Source of the DNA: CAWEQW01 sp963811365
GTDB lineage: Bacteria > Actinomycetota > Actinomycetes > Propionibacteriales > Nocardioidaceae
Direction: 5' to 3'
DNA length: 64,000 bases
Assembly (NCBI GenBank): GCA_963811365.1
Contig: CAWEQW010000005.1
Coordinates: forward strand, 62,001-126,000
Below are positions 31,327-39,971 of this stretch, piece after piece (position 1 is the first letter of the stretch; every line of letters begins with the position of its first letter). The notes below the pieces were generated by a model. That model did not search any database. It saw only the letters and a list, made by a program, of their open reading frames with translations, and had not been told where the DNA came from. The translations under genes were made by a program, and so were the position numbers.

Positions 31327-32460
31327 ATGACCCACCACGCCGCGCCGCATCCTCGACCGGGCCAAGAACGCCCCGTGTCAAGAGAAATGACACAGGTGGT
31401 CGAGCAGGTCGCCAAGCGCCTCGTCAGCGGTGAAGCAGACCTGTCCCCCGAGGAGATCAGTGCAGTGCAGCGAGTGGGATCCTCCGCGGCGGAACATGGC
31501 CTCAGCGCCATGGAAGTCGTCGAGCTGTACCTCACGACCGCAGCTCGGGCATGGCATGGCACCGACGCAGCGGTCGCAGCTCCTTCGCTCGCCGCGCCGT
31601 CGCTCCTGACCGCAATTCGGGCCGTCGTACCCGCACTTATCGAGGGCTACCAGAACACCGGCCGCCGCATCATCCGCCAGGAGGAGACAGCCCGACAGGA
31701 GCTCGTCGACGATCTCATCCGCGGTGACGCCGACATCGCCGGACTGGTGCAGCGCACCGAGCCGTTCGGGCTCGATCTCGGGGCTCGACACCAGATCGTC
31801 CTGGCAGAGCCACGCGACGCGGCCAAAGCAAGTCCGCTCGATGAAGCCACACTCAGCCGCGCTGTCACTGGGCAATACGGCGAGCGCGACACCCTGGTGA
31901 CCCGGCGGAGCGGTCAACTGGTCGCACTCGTTCCGGCACGACAAGCGGGCTCGGACCTCGATGAACCGGCTCGGCGGCTCCATGGAGTGCTTCGCCGCTC
32001 CAGCTCGGCGCGGTCGTGGCGGGTCGCAGTAGGGCGACCCTACGCGGGCGCTCACGGCATCGCCCGGTCCTACCAGGAGGCGAGAGAAGCCATGACGCTG
32101 GTCGAACGGCTGCACCCCGAAGCCGACTTGATACCGACCAGGAACCTGCTCATCTACCGAGTGCTCGGCCGCGACCGGGCTGCCCTGACCGACCTCGTCG
32201 AGAGCGTCCTGGTTCCGTTGCAGCAAGCCAGGGGTGGCGCCGGATCACTCGTCGCAACGCTGGAGGCATACTTCGCTGCCGGGGCCGTCGCCACCGAGGC
32301 CGCCCGCAGGCTCCACGTCTCGGTCCGGACGGTCACCTACCGGCTGGATCGGGTCGCGAGCCTCACGGGCTACGACCCGGCTCACCCCACCGAGCGAATG
32401 ACCCTCCATGCCGCTGTGCTCGGTGCGCGACTACTGCCCTGGCGACCGCCCACGGCCTGA
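31327..32460 (+). CDS. PucR/CdaR-family transcriptional regulator
   Basis: A 377-residue regulator. The N-terminal helical half (about 20-130) ends in VPALIEGYQNTGRRIIRQEE. A middle GGDEF-like/CdaR domain (about 150-280) has VAVGRPYAGAHGIARSYQEAREAM. A C-terminal HTH_30 has TLEAYFAAGAVATEAARRL then HVSVRTVTYRLDRVASLTG. Members control catabolic or stress genes in response to metabolites. Start ATG 31327 has only weak ribosome binding; ATG 31387 (MTQVVEQ) is an alternative. Divergent from the DksA-like gene, so one or both may be autoregulated targets. Confidence 0.88.
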   Translation: MTHHAAPHPRPGQERPVSREMTQVVEQVAKRLVSGEADLSPEEISAVQRVGSSAAEHGLSAMEVVELYLTTAARAWHGTDAAVAAPSLAAPSLLTAIRAVVPALIEGYQNTGRRIIRQEETARQELVDDLIRGDADIAGLVQRTEPFGLDLGARHQIVLAEPRDAAKASPLDEATLSRAVTGQYGERDTLVTRRSGQLVALVPARQAGSDLDEPARRLHGVLRRSSSARSWRVAVGRPYAGAHGIARSYQEAREAMTLVERLHPEADLIPTRNLLIYRVLGRDRAALTDLVESVLVPLQQARGGAGSLVATLEAYFAAGAVATEAARRLHVSVRTVTYRLDRVASLTGYDPAHPTERMTLHAAVLGARLLPWRPPTA

Positions 32461-32479
32461 AGCGACGCGGGACGGCGTT

Positions 32480-33045
32480 TGAAGTCTGCCCCTCGCCGAC
32501 GACCGCCACAGGACACGAGGCCTCGGTGACCACGTCACACGCCGCCGAACCCGCGGCCACTGACTTGAAGGCGCACTCCCGCACGACTCAACGACGACGA
32601 GCCCAGCGTGCAAGGAGGCATCGACCAGAACACGCTCAGCGAGGCTCTCGATGATCCTGGTGGTCACGCGCAGCCCTGGCGTGAGCTTCCTGGACTGAGC
32701 ACTGTAACCGACCCCAAGAGCCCCGCGAGGACGGAGCCGCGTCCGCGTGGACCGATAACGAGCATCGATGCGCCAGCCGAGGCGTCGATCAGCGCGGCCT
32801 CGGGGCTCGTGACCTCTGTGACTCCCCGCGCCCGTCACTTCCCGGACGGCCTCGAGCGCGCCCGGCTCCTGCTCGAACAGACCAGGGCCCGGAGGAACCG
32901 ACCATCCCTGGGTGGTTCACCGAGAGCAGCACCACAAGCGCTGCGTCCGTGCGAGCCGCCTCACCTGCCGCCCACCCGAGGGCGTCACAACGATCAGCCG
33001 CTCGCCACCACCAACCGCTGCCAATCCCCACGCCCGCCTCCGGAC
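32480..33045 (-). pseudogene. Decayed tandem-domain universal stress protein
   Basis: Translating the minus strand in all frames gives ordered Usp pieces: RLVVASG then DALGWAAGEAARTDAALVVL (start of domain 1), ASMLVIGPRGRGSVLAGLLG then SVTVLS (end of domain 1), LRVTTRIIESLAERVLVDAS then LHAGLVVVESCG (late domain 2), and FKSVAAGSAACDVVTEASCP (C-terminus). The pieces lie in different frames, and the first half of domain 2 is missing, so the gene carries several frameshifts plus an internal deletion. It precedes the antiporter cluster on neither operon; it is simply a dead relative of the truncated Usp gene at 30.2-30.6 kb. Confidence 0.75.
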
Positions 33046-33063
33046 GAAGCCGGCCAAGGCGCC

Positions 33064-34374
33064 TCAGCAGCCGCTGGGTTGGTCGTCGTCCTTGTCGGAG
33101 GAGGCAGGTGGAGGGTCCTCCTGCTGCGAGACATGAGCTCGCTTCCGAGCATGCGGAGCAGCGCCACCCGCAGGATCTGGTTCAGCGAACGTGACGGCGC
33201 TTTCGTCCGCTGCACGCGATGCGCCGGCCATCGCTCGAGGTCGAGAGACTGGCAGCTGGTCCGCGAACCGCGCGACCAGCGGACCGGCCACACCGAGCAG
33301 TACGACGTATGTCGAGGCCAGTGACCCCACCGCGGTGTAGCCGGCGGACGCAGCTAGACCGGCTATGACGATCGAGAACTCACCGCGAGCCACGAGGGCG
33401 CCTCCGGCGCGCAGGCGGCCATGAAGACCGACGCCTGCCCGCGCTGCCGCGTAGGCCCCCGAGGCAACTTTCGACAGCGACGAAATGACGCCGAGCAGAA
33501 GCGCCGGCACCAGGTATGGCGTGAGGCTGGACGGCGCGATCTCGAATCCGAACGAGAGAAAGAACATCGCCGCGAACAGGTCCCGCAGCGGCCCGAGGAC
33601 CGACCGGGCGCGGTCCGCCGTCGCGCCCGGGATGGCGAGCCCCACCAAGAAGGCGCCGACCGCCGCCGAGGCATCCACCAGGTAGGTGAGGCCGGCGACG
33701 ATGAGCATGAGTCCCAACACGCGCAACAACACCTGCTCGTCGTCCTGGTGGCCGAGCAGACGCCCGAGGCGGTGGCCGAGCAGGCGAGTGGACACCATGA
33801 CGACGGTCACGAGCCCCAAAGCAGTTGCCACCGCAGCCACGGCCGCGAGGACGCTGCCTCCGGTCAGGATCACCACCAGAAGGGGCAAGTAGACGGCCAT
33901 GGCGATGTCTTCTAGGACGAGGACCGACAACACGGCCGGCGTCTCACGGTTACCCATGCGGTTCAGGTCACTCAGCAGCCGGGCGACAACACCTGAGGAT
34001 GAGATCCAGACGATTCCAGCGAGCGCTAGGCAGGCCTGCCACTCATATCCGAGCAAGAGGCCGGCCACGAACCCGATCGGGGCGTTGAGGAGGAGGTCGA
34101 CGAGTCCTGAGTCGGCCCGGCGGCGCAACGTCGCGGTGAACTCGGCTGCCGAGAACTCCAGCCCCAGCATGAGGAGCAACAGGAGAACCCCGATCTCACC
34201 GGCTGCCCGGACGAAGTCCTCGGTCGCCCCGACGTCATGGATTCCGCCCTCACCGAGTAGCAGCCCTGCCAGCAGGAAGAAGGGGATCGGAGACAGGTCC
34301 ACGCGTCGGGCGAGGGCACCGAGCACTGCTAGGGCCAGGAGGAGCGCGCCCAGCTCGACGAGGAAGACTCCCAC
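33064..34374 (-). CDS. Kef-type cation:proton antiporter (CPA2)
   Basis: A 436-residue membrane protein with about 12 helices of the CPA2 monovalent cation:H+ antiporter family. The exchanger core is visible: FFLLAGLLLGEGGI, GVLLLLLMLGLEFS, SSSGVVARLLSDL and VLVLEDIAMAVYL (the Glu-Asp pair is the typical ion site), and VDASAAVGAFLVGLAIPG. The hydrophilic C-terminal tail (about 385-436) has no TrkA domain; that function is supplied by the upstream gene. Start is GTG 34374, 11 bases after the regulator's stop. Predicted to exchange K+ or Na+ for H+ and help pH/turgor control. Confidence 0.9.
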   Translation of the reverse strand: MGVFLVELGALLLALAVLGALARRVDLSPIPFFLLAGLLLGEGGIHDVGATEDFVRAAGEIGVLLLLLMLGLEFSAAEFTATLRRRADSGLVDLLLNAPIGFVAGLLLGYEWQACLALAGIVWISSSGVVARLLSDLNRMGNRETPAVLSVLVLEDIAMAVYLPLLVVILTGGSVLAAVAAVATALGLVTVVMVSTRLLGHRLGRLLGHQDDEQVLLRVLGLMLIVAGLTYLVDASAAVGAFLVGLAIPGATADRARSVLGPLRDLFAAMFFLSFGFEIAPSSLTPYLVPALLLGVISSLSKVASGAYAAARAGVGLHGRLRAGGALVARGEFSIVIAGLAASAGYTAVGSLASTYVVLLGVAGPLVARFADQLPVSRPRAMAGASRAADESAVTFAEPDPAGGAAPHARKRAHVSQQEDPPPASSDKDDDQPSGC

Positions 34375-34385
34375 GCCTTCACGAC

Positions 34386-34865
34386 CTATCCGAGAAGGAT
34401 GTCGCGGGCACGTTCGATCCCCTGTTCGGTGCCGATCACGACCAGCGAGTGTCCGGCGAGGAGGGTCTCCGCGGGGGGCGGAGAGGGAACGACGACATCC
34501 TGCTTGACTACCGCGACGATGGAGGCCCCTGTCAGGGTGCGCAGGCGCGTCTCTCCCAGCGTACGGCCGTCGAACCGCGACCCGGGCGGGATCTCGATCG
34601 TCGCCGAGGCCAGTCCCGGCACCTCCCGGCTGAGGTCGGCGAACCGCTCCACGATGCGTGGCGCACCCAGGATGTCGGCAAGCGCCTCGGCCTGCTGCCG
34701 GTCCAGGGTGAACAGGGTTTCGGCGGCGTCTGGATCGGAGCGCTGGAAACGAATCACGTGGAACTCGCCGTCACGTCGGGCTACGACTCCGATGTTGTGG
34801 CCGGATGCTGCAGTGAACTCGTAGCGCACGCCCACACCGGGCAACAGGACCTCTGTGACTTCCAT
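34386..34865 (-). CDS. KhtT-like TrkA-C regulatory subunit of the antiporter
   Basis: A 159-residue soluble protein. The N-terminal part (MEVTEVLLPGVGVRYEFTAASGHNIG) matches KhtT/YhaT regulators, and the C-terminal 85 residues form a TrkA-C (RCK_C) ligand domain, with ASATIEIPPGSRFDGRTLGE and SLVVIGTEQGIERARDIL. In Bacillus KhtT gates the KhtU K+/H+ antiporter, and gene order here (regulator then antiporter, 11-base gap) is the same. ATG 34865 is preferred because GGGAAG lies 9 bases upstream; GTG 34871 is the alternative. Confidence 0.88.
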   Translation of the reverse strand: MEVTEVLLPGVGVRYEFTAASGHNIGVVARRDGEFHVIRFQRSDPDAAETLFTLDRQQAEALADILGAPRIVERFADLSREVPGLASATIEIPPGSRFDGRTLGETRLRTLTGASIVAVVKQDVVVPSPPPAETLLAGHSLVVIGTEQGIERARDILLG

Positions 34866-34965
34866 GACCACAGTCTTCCCGAATCGGCGAGCCGGCGGGC
34901 AGGCTCTGAGGCCACGGTGCAGGGCAACGACATGCTGTCGAGCGTCGACTCTATGCGGATGAGCG

Positions 34966-35450
34966 TTGACTCACCCGTCTGTCCGTCGACCACTTCGCGG
35001 ATGAGGTCGGCGTGGCCGTCATGGCGTGCCTACTCCCCGACCAGTTTCGAAAGGTTCCACCGCAGGCTGCGCTTCGTTCTCGCGGCAGCAGGAAGGTCGG
35101 GCCATCCTGTGAGGTCTGTGTCGGTCTTCGCTCTTTGACTCATCCGCGGGTTGAATGAGACGTCTGCGTCGGCTGCAGTGGAGTCGATGTCATCCTCAGC
35201 GTCGTCTTCGTAGGCCCCCAGACCCAACGGAAGTCGGGGTCGTCCCCAACGGCCACGATCCACAGGCCCGTTCCATCTCGGCCATGTGTCGAACGAAGCC
35301 GAGCAGGGACAGGTGAGATGGATCAGCGACACGGCCGACGTGTTGCTCGGGCGTCATGCCCTCACACTCGACGCGCAAGGCGTCTCGATGGAAGGCCAAC
35401 CAGCCAATGATGATGCTGCGCTCGTCGCCATCCTCTGGTTGGTCAAGATG
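34966..35450 (-). pseudogene. DUF664 (DinB-like) protein, multiply frameshifted
   Basis: Minus-strand frames give consecutive DUF664 pieces: GWLAFHRDALRVECEGMTPE, then DPSHLSLLGFVRHMAEMERA; later the GAYEDDAEDDIDSTAADADV segment in a second frame; and finally RHDGHADLIREVVDGQTGE in a third. Together they cover a typical 165-residue DinB/DUF664 protein (a mycothiol-dependent S-transferase-like fold). Several shifts make it non-functional. The left end abuts the antiporter regulator, and the right end is interrupted at the DUF433 fragment. Confidence 0.7.
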
Positions 35451-35590
35451 TGCTCGAGCTGCTCGCTTCCGGCATGACCTACGAGGAGATCCTCACCGAC
35501 TACGCCGAGCTTGAGCGTGATGACATTCTCGCGGTGCTCGAGTTCGCCGCGCTGGACTCCTGCGCACGGCTGCAGCGCCTCGGGGGGTGA
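35450..35590 (+). pseudogene. DUF433 antitoxin, 5'-truncated
   Basis: The 46 visible codons (VLELLASGMTYEEILTDYAE then LERDDILAVLEFAA) are the second half of a DUF433 antitoxin. The normal first half (about 30 residues) is absent, replaced by the start of the DinB-like pseudogene, so a junction lies near 35441. The stop overlaps the GTG start of the DUF5615 gene (35587), the usual antitoxin-toxin coupling. Confidence 0.65.
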
Positions 35591-35947
35591 CCTCGTTCCT
35601 CATCGACCAGCAGCTTCCCAAGGCGCTGGCGACGTTCCTGGCCGAGTATGGTCACGACGCGCGTCAGGTCAAGGAGTACGACGGCGGCACCACGATGCCC
35701 GACCGGGACATCGCGCGCTTGGCTGACTCCGAGGATCGATACGTCGTGACCAAGGACGACGACTTCCGCATCACCCATCTCCTCGGTAAACCGCCCGCGC
35801 GGCTCCTCCAGGTCGCCTGCGGCAACCTCGACCCGCGATCTTCTCGTCCTATTCGACCAGCAGTGGTCCGCACTCGACGCCCCCCTCGCGGCCTACAAGT
35901 ACTTGCAGACCAACCGCGCGGGCGTGTTCATCCACGACCGCGACTGA
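35587..35947 (+). pseudogene. DUF5615 PIN-like toxin, frameshifted
   Basis: The N-terminal 80 codons are intact (FLIDQQLPKALATFLAEYGH, DRDIARLADSEDRYVVTKDD), with the acidic PIN residues. After GNL the protein continues in another frame as TRDLLVLFDQQWSALDAPLA to VFIHDRD, ending at 35947. One extra base near 35830 breaks it. DUF5615 proteins are PIN-like nucleases paired with DUF433 antitoxins; both halves here are damaged, so the module is presumably dead. Confidence 0.7.
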
Positions 35948-35975
35948 CGCGGATTGGCCGCCTGCAGGGGGTCGG

Positions 35976-36065
35976 CTTCTTCCAGCTTCCTCTGCCTACC
36001 TCGTCCACCTTCTGCTCCCCTTCCGCCCCTTTTCGACCTCCGCACCCCCTCCTCATCGCCTCTCT
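35976..36065 (+). other. 90-base pyrimidine-rich tract
   Basis: Only about 14 of 90 bases on the plus strand are purines, far from the local composition. It contains no gene and lies exactly between the dead toxin gene and the integrase remnant, so it probably marks the recombination junction or a triplex-prone spacer. No repeat unit is visible. Confidence 0.6.
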
Positions 36066-36066
36066 G

Positions 36067-36885
36067 GATCAGGACGCTGCGGCTGCAGAACTCGACCATC
36101 GACGGTTACAGGAAGATCGTGCGCAACCACGTCACGCCCTACCTCGGCGCCGTTCGCGTCGACAAGCTCACCGCCACGCGAATCGCTGCCCGCTACCGCG
36201 AACGGGAAACCTCCGGACGTGAGGACCAGCCCGGGCTCGGCAAGCCGCTGGCGGCCAACACCGTCTCCGAAGTCCACGTGCTTCTGGCAGCCATGCTCGA
36301 CGCCGCAGTCGACGACGGGCTGATCCTGCTCAACCCCGCCAAGAAGAAGCGCACCGTCAACCCACCCACGTCCAGCCAGGTCCGCGCGCAGGAGCCGGAG
36401 ATCGTCACCTGGACCGGCCACCAGCTGCACGCCTTCCTCACCTGGAACCGCGACGACGAGCTGTTTCCGCTGTGGCGCACCATCGCCTACACCGGCAGGA
36501 TCAGCCTGCGTCGCGCCGTCGACATCGCCGCACCGCGCACCACCAAGGTCACCAAGACCGGGAGCGCCCGCGTCATCGACATCGACACCGAGACGCTCGA
36601 CGTGCTCAAGGCCCACAAGGCAGACCGCGGCGCGGTCTCCCTCGACTCGACTGGGCATGCGCCACGATCGACGGCCTGCCTCGCGTCACGCTCAAGTGAT
36701 TGCGGCACACCCACGCCGCCTTGCTGCTGGAGCTGGGCGAGCATCCCAAGGCCGTCCAAGAGCGGCTCGGGCACTCAACGATCACCACGACGATGAACAT
36801 CTACAGCCACGTCACCCCGACGATGCAGAAGAGCGCGATCGACCGCTTCGCCGCGCATCTCGGCGAGACGTCTCCAGGGGCTTAG
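36067..36885 (+). pseudogene. Tyrosine recombinase (integrase) remnant beside tRNA-Leu
   Basis: The core-binding domain is clear (STIDGYRKIVRNHVTPYLGA; ANTVSEVHVLLAAMLDAAVD then DGLILLNPA). In the catalytic domain WRTIAYTG runs straight into RISLRRAVDIAA, so about 20 codons including the first catalytic Arg (the RRGE box) are deleted. A second segment is missing after ADRGAVSLD, a stop precedes LRHTHAALLLELGEHP, and the last part (VQERLGHSTITTTMNIYSHV, with the Tyr) is in another frame. The N-terminal arm-binding domain is also lost. It points toward the tRNA-Leu 3' end 81 bases away, the usual layout of an integrated island. Confidence 0.85.
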
Positions 36886-36966
36886 CACATATCTCGGCAC
36901 ATGAGCCGGGCGCAAGACTCGCACCAAACACAGAGCCCCAGGCATCAGAGGACCTGGGGCTGTGCG

Positions 36967-37050
36967 TGCGCGAGGGGGGAGTTGAACCCCCACGCCCTTT
37001 CGGGCACACGGACCTGAACCGTGCGCGTCTGCCTATTCCGCCACTCGCGC
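36967..37050 (-). tRNA. tRNA-Leu (CAG)
   Basis: An 84-base class II tRNA. The acceptor arm GCGCGAG/CTCGCGC pairs fully, with discriminator A; the anticodon loop is TTCAGGT (anticodon CAG); the long variable arm is TGCCCGAAAGGGCG; the T loop is GTTCAACTC-like. CCA is not encoded. Its 3' end faces the broken integrase, so it is the probable attachment site of the accessory region. Confidence 0.95.
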
Positions 37051-37239
37051 CAGAAGCCCGCTCAGAGTAACGCACCGCCGTTGCCCTCCCCAAACCGGAC
37101 ACCGGTGCCCGATACGATGCCCGACAGCGGCCGTCACGTGGGGACGGCGTCCGCTCGCCACAGGGTGCTCGGCTACCGTTCTTCAGACGATTCCCACCAC
37201 GCCCCGGGGGTAGGGAACGGCACGAGAGAGGAGGCGACC

Positions 37240-37971
37240 GTGGGAGTCCTGTCGAAGTTCGAGAACCGCCTCGAGCAGCTCGTGTCCGGGGCGTTCGCGC
37301 GCGCCTTCCGCAGCGCCGTCCAGCCGGTCGAGGTGGCCGCCGCCCTGCAGCGCGAGGTGGACAACTCCGCCCAGATCCTCTCGCGCAACCGCCGCCTGGT
37401 GCCCAACAACTTTCACGTCGAGCTCTCGCCGGCCGACTACGAGCGGCTCTCGCCGTACTCCTCCACGCTGTCCAGCGAGCTCACGAACATGCTGCGCGAG
37501 CACGCCGACGAGCAGAGCTACGTGTTCACCGGCCCGGTCGCGATCAGCTTCGACGTCATCGACGATCTGTCCACCGGCCGGTTCCGGGTGCGCAGCGCGG
37601 CGCTGGCCAAGGTGACCCCCGCCGCCGGAGCCGCGACGGACACGGCGGTACGACGCGCCAGCGTGCTGCTGGAGGTCAACGGGATGCGCCACCCACTGGA
37701 GCCGCCGGGCATCGTCGTGGGCCGTGGCACGGACGCCGACCTGCGCATCAACGACCCGGGAGTCTCACGGCGGCACGCCGAGATCCGGATCTTCCCCGCG
37801 GAGCCGACCCCGCAGGTCAGCGTGGTCGACCTGGGATCGACCAACGGCCTCCTGGTCAACGGGCACCGCGTCCAGCAGGCCAGCCTCGACGACGGCGCCG
37901 AGATCCGGATCGGCAACACCACGATGACGGTCCACGTCATCGCCGGCCACGGAGGTCACGAGGGTGTCTGA
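37240..37971 (+). CDS. fhaA: FhaA: DUF3662 and FHA-domain protein
   Basis: First gene of the cell-division signalling cluster. A 243-residue protein with a DUF3662 domain (about 1-120, SKFENRLEQLVSGAFARAFR) and a C-terminal FHA domain with phosphothreonine-binding GR (161-162), SRRH (176-179) and STNG (200-203). FHA reads Thr-phosphorylated partners such as PknB and MviN. The linker is short, unlike the long linker in mycobacteria. GTG 37240 is preceded by GAGAGGAGG. It overlaps fhaB by 8 bases. Confidence 0.95.
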   Translation: MGVLSKFENRLEQLVSGAFARAFRSAVQPVEVAAALQREVDNSAQILSRNRRLVPNNFHVELSPADYERLSPYSSTLSSELTNMLREHADEQSYVFTGPVAISFDVIDDLSTGRFRVRSAALAKVTPAAGAATDTAVRRASVLLEVNGMRHPLEPPGIVVGRGTDADLRINDPGVSRRHAEIRIFPAEPTPQVSVVDLGSTNGLLVNGHRVQQASLDDGAEIRIGNTTMTVHVIAGHGGHEGV

Positions 37972-38452
37972 GCTGACGCTCATGCTGATCAGGTTCGCCT
38001 ACCTGGCGATCCTGTGGATCTTCGTGCTGTCCGCGGTGTCGGTGGTGCGCTCGGACATGTTCGGGGCCCGCGTCGAGTCGACCCCCCGCGCGGAGCGCCG
38101 TGCGCAGCGCCGAGCCGACAAGCAGAGCCGCACGAAGCCGTCCCGCAAGCCGCCGCGCGGCGCGCCGAGCCACGTCGCGGTCGTCGAGGGCGCGAACGCG
38201 GGTGAGGAGGTGCCGCTCGACGGCGCCCCCCTGCTCATCGGCCGCGGCCCGGACGCCGCCGTCCGGCTCGACGACGACTACGTCTCCACCCGGCACGCCC
38301 GGATCGCCGCGTCCGGGGAGCAGTGGTTCGTGGAGGACCTCGGCTCGACCAACGGCACCTACATCGGCTCCCACCGGATCACCCAGCCCACCACGCTCCA
38401 GCTCGGCAGCCGGATCCGCATCGGCAAGACCACGCTCGAGCTGCGGAAATAG
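37964..38452 (+). CDS. fhaB: FhaB (FipA-like) membrane FHA protein
   Basis: A 162-residue protein with one transmembrane helix (about 6-28), an Arg/Lys-rich linker and an FHA domain: GR at 93-94, STRH 108-111, STNG 128-131. In mycobacteria FhaB/FipA is a phospho-Thr reader that helps assemble the divisome under stress. The GTG start overlaps fhaA by 8 bases, and pstP begins 13 bases later, so these are one operon. Confidence 0.95.
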   Translation: MSELTLMLIRFAYLAILWIFVLSAVSVVRSDMFGARVESTPRAERRAQRRADKQSRTKPSRKPPRGAPSHVAVVEGANAGEEVPLDGAPLLIGRGPDAAVRLDDDYVSTRHARIAASGEQWFVEDLGSTNGTYIGSHRITQPTTLQLGSRIRIGKTTLELRK

Positions 38453-38464
38453 GGCTGCTGCTCC

Positions 38465-39943
38465 ATGGGAACGACGACTCTGAGCCTCCGGTATGCCGCC
38501 CTCTCCGACGTGGGCCGAGTGCGCAAGGACAACCAGGACTCCGGATTCGCCAGCAGCAACCTCCTCGTCATCGCCGACGGGGTCGGCGGCGCGGCGCGCG
38601 GTGACGTCGCCAGCAGCACCGCCGTACAGATCCTGCGCCGCCTCGACGAGCCGCCTCCCCCGGACCTGCTCGAAGCCCTCGCCGGCGCCGTGCACCGGGC
38701 CCACGACCGGATCGCCGAGCTCGTCGAGCAGGATCCCGAGCTCGACGGCACGAGTACGACGGTGACCGCGGCGCTGTTCGACGGCACCCGCATCGGGGTC
38801 GCGCACATCGGCGACAGCCGCGGCTACCTCCTGCGCGACGGGGTGCTGAGCCAGCTCACCCGTGACCACACGTTCGTGCAGAGCCTCATCGACGACGGCC
38901 GGATCAGCGCTGACGAGGCGCGCACGCACCCGCACCGCAACCTGATCCTGCGCGCCGTCGACGGGGTGCACGAGACCGATCCCGACCTGTTCCTGGTCGA
39001 CCTCGCGCCGGGGGACCGGATCCTGCTCTGCAGCGACGGCTGCTCGGGCTCCCTCGACGACGACCGGCTCGCCGACATCCTCGGCACCGGAACCGTCGAC
39101 TACGCCGCCGTGGAGCTGGTGCGAGCCTCCCTGGAGGCGGGCAGCACCGACAACGTTACCTGCGTGGTCGCCGACGTGACGGCCGCCCACGAAGGCTCGC
39201 CCGACGCCGCCTCGGGGGACGCGGTGCACGACAGCCAGGAGCCGGAGCGCTCCGCCGCAGCCGTCACCGGACCGATGCTGGTCGGCGCCGTCGCCGAGCA
39301 GCCGCGCCGCGCCGGGACCGCGTCGAAGAGCTTCTTCCGCGGCCATCGCGGCGGGGACACCGGGGAGCTCGAACCGGTGCCGGACGAGGATGCGCCGGGT
39401 GAGCCCGTCGACCCCGAGGAGCTGCGCTACGCGCCCCGGCCGCCGCGGAGGTTCGTGTGGCTGCGCCGAGTGGTGCTGCTCGGCCTGCTGCTGCTGGTCC
39501 TGGCCGCGCTGGTGGTCGTCGGCTACCGCTGGACGCAGACCCAGTACTACGTCGCTCCGGCCGCCGGCAAGGTCGCCATCTACAAGGGCGTGCAGGCCGA
39601 CCTGCCCGGACTGACCCTGCACCGGGTCGCCAAGCAGACGCCGGTCACCTTGCAGGCGCTCCCGGCGTACCGCGCCGAGCAGGTCCGTGCCGGCATCCCC
39701 GCGGAGGACTACAACGACGCCCAGGGCATCGTCTCGCGGCTCACCGAGCTGGCCCGGATCTGCCCGACTGCCGCTGCGACCCCCACCCCTACCCGGTCAC
39801 CGAGCGCCGCGGCCAGCCCGCACGCCGGCTCCTCGCGTCGGCGACTCCCTCGGGCGGCACACCGCAGCGCACCGGGTCCGGCAGCGCGTCGAACGGTCCC
39901 ACCTCGAAGCCGTCGGCCGCCCCGAGCACGCAGGTCACGCTGA
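38465..39943 (+). CDS. pstP: PstP: membrane PP2C-type Ser/Thr phosphatase
   Basis: Dephosphorylates PknB and its targets. The PP2C domain (about 1-245) has all metal and catalytic motifs: DVGRVRKDNQDS, ADGVGG, GDSRGYLLRDG, SDGCSG and STDNVTC. A Pro/Asp-rich linker, one transmembrane helix (about 340-362) and an extracellular tail follow. Odd: the tail in this frame ends in an atypical Arg-rich run at 39943. A one-base shift near 39832 gives instead a Ser/Thr/Pro-rich tail (SATPSGGTPQRTGSGSASNG) ending at 39975 in CIEATP, where the TGA overlaps the rodA ATG. The annotated C-terminus is therefore suspect. Confidence 0.95.
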   Translation: MGTTTLSLRYAALSDVGRVRKDNQDSGFASSNLLVIADGVGGAARGDVASSTAVQILRRLDEPPPPDLLEALAGAVHRAHDRIAELVEQDPELDGTSTTVTAALFDGTRIGVAHIGDSRGYLLRDGVLSQLTRDHTFVQSLIDDGRISADEARTHPHRNLILRAVDGVHETDPDLFLVDLAPGDRILLCSDGCSGSLDDDRLADILGTGTVDYAAVELVRASLEAGSTDNVTCVVADVTAAHEGSPDAASGDAVHDSQEPERSAAAVTGPMLVGAVAEQPRRAGTASKSFFRGHRGGDTGELEPVPDEDAPGEPVDPEELRYAPRPPRRFVWLRRVVLLGLLLLVLAALVVVGYRWTQTQYYVAPAAGKVAIYKGVQADLPGLTLHRVAKQTPVTLQALPAYRAEQVRAGIPAEDYNDAQGIVSRLTELARICPTAAATPTPTRSPSAAASPHAGSSRRRLPRAAHRSAPGPAARRTVPPRSRRPPRARRSR

Positions 39944-39971
39944 TGCCGCCGGACTGCATCGAGGCGACGCC

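Noticed and set aside
36886..36966. Second attachment-site copy of the tRNA 3' end next to the integrase
   Set aside because: No repeat of the tRNA end was found here; an att copy would be expected on the far side of the island, and I could not locate one.
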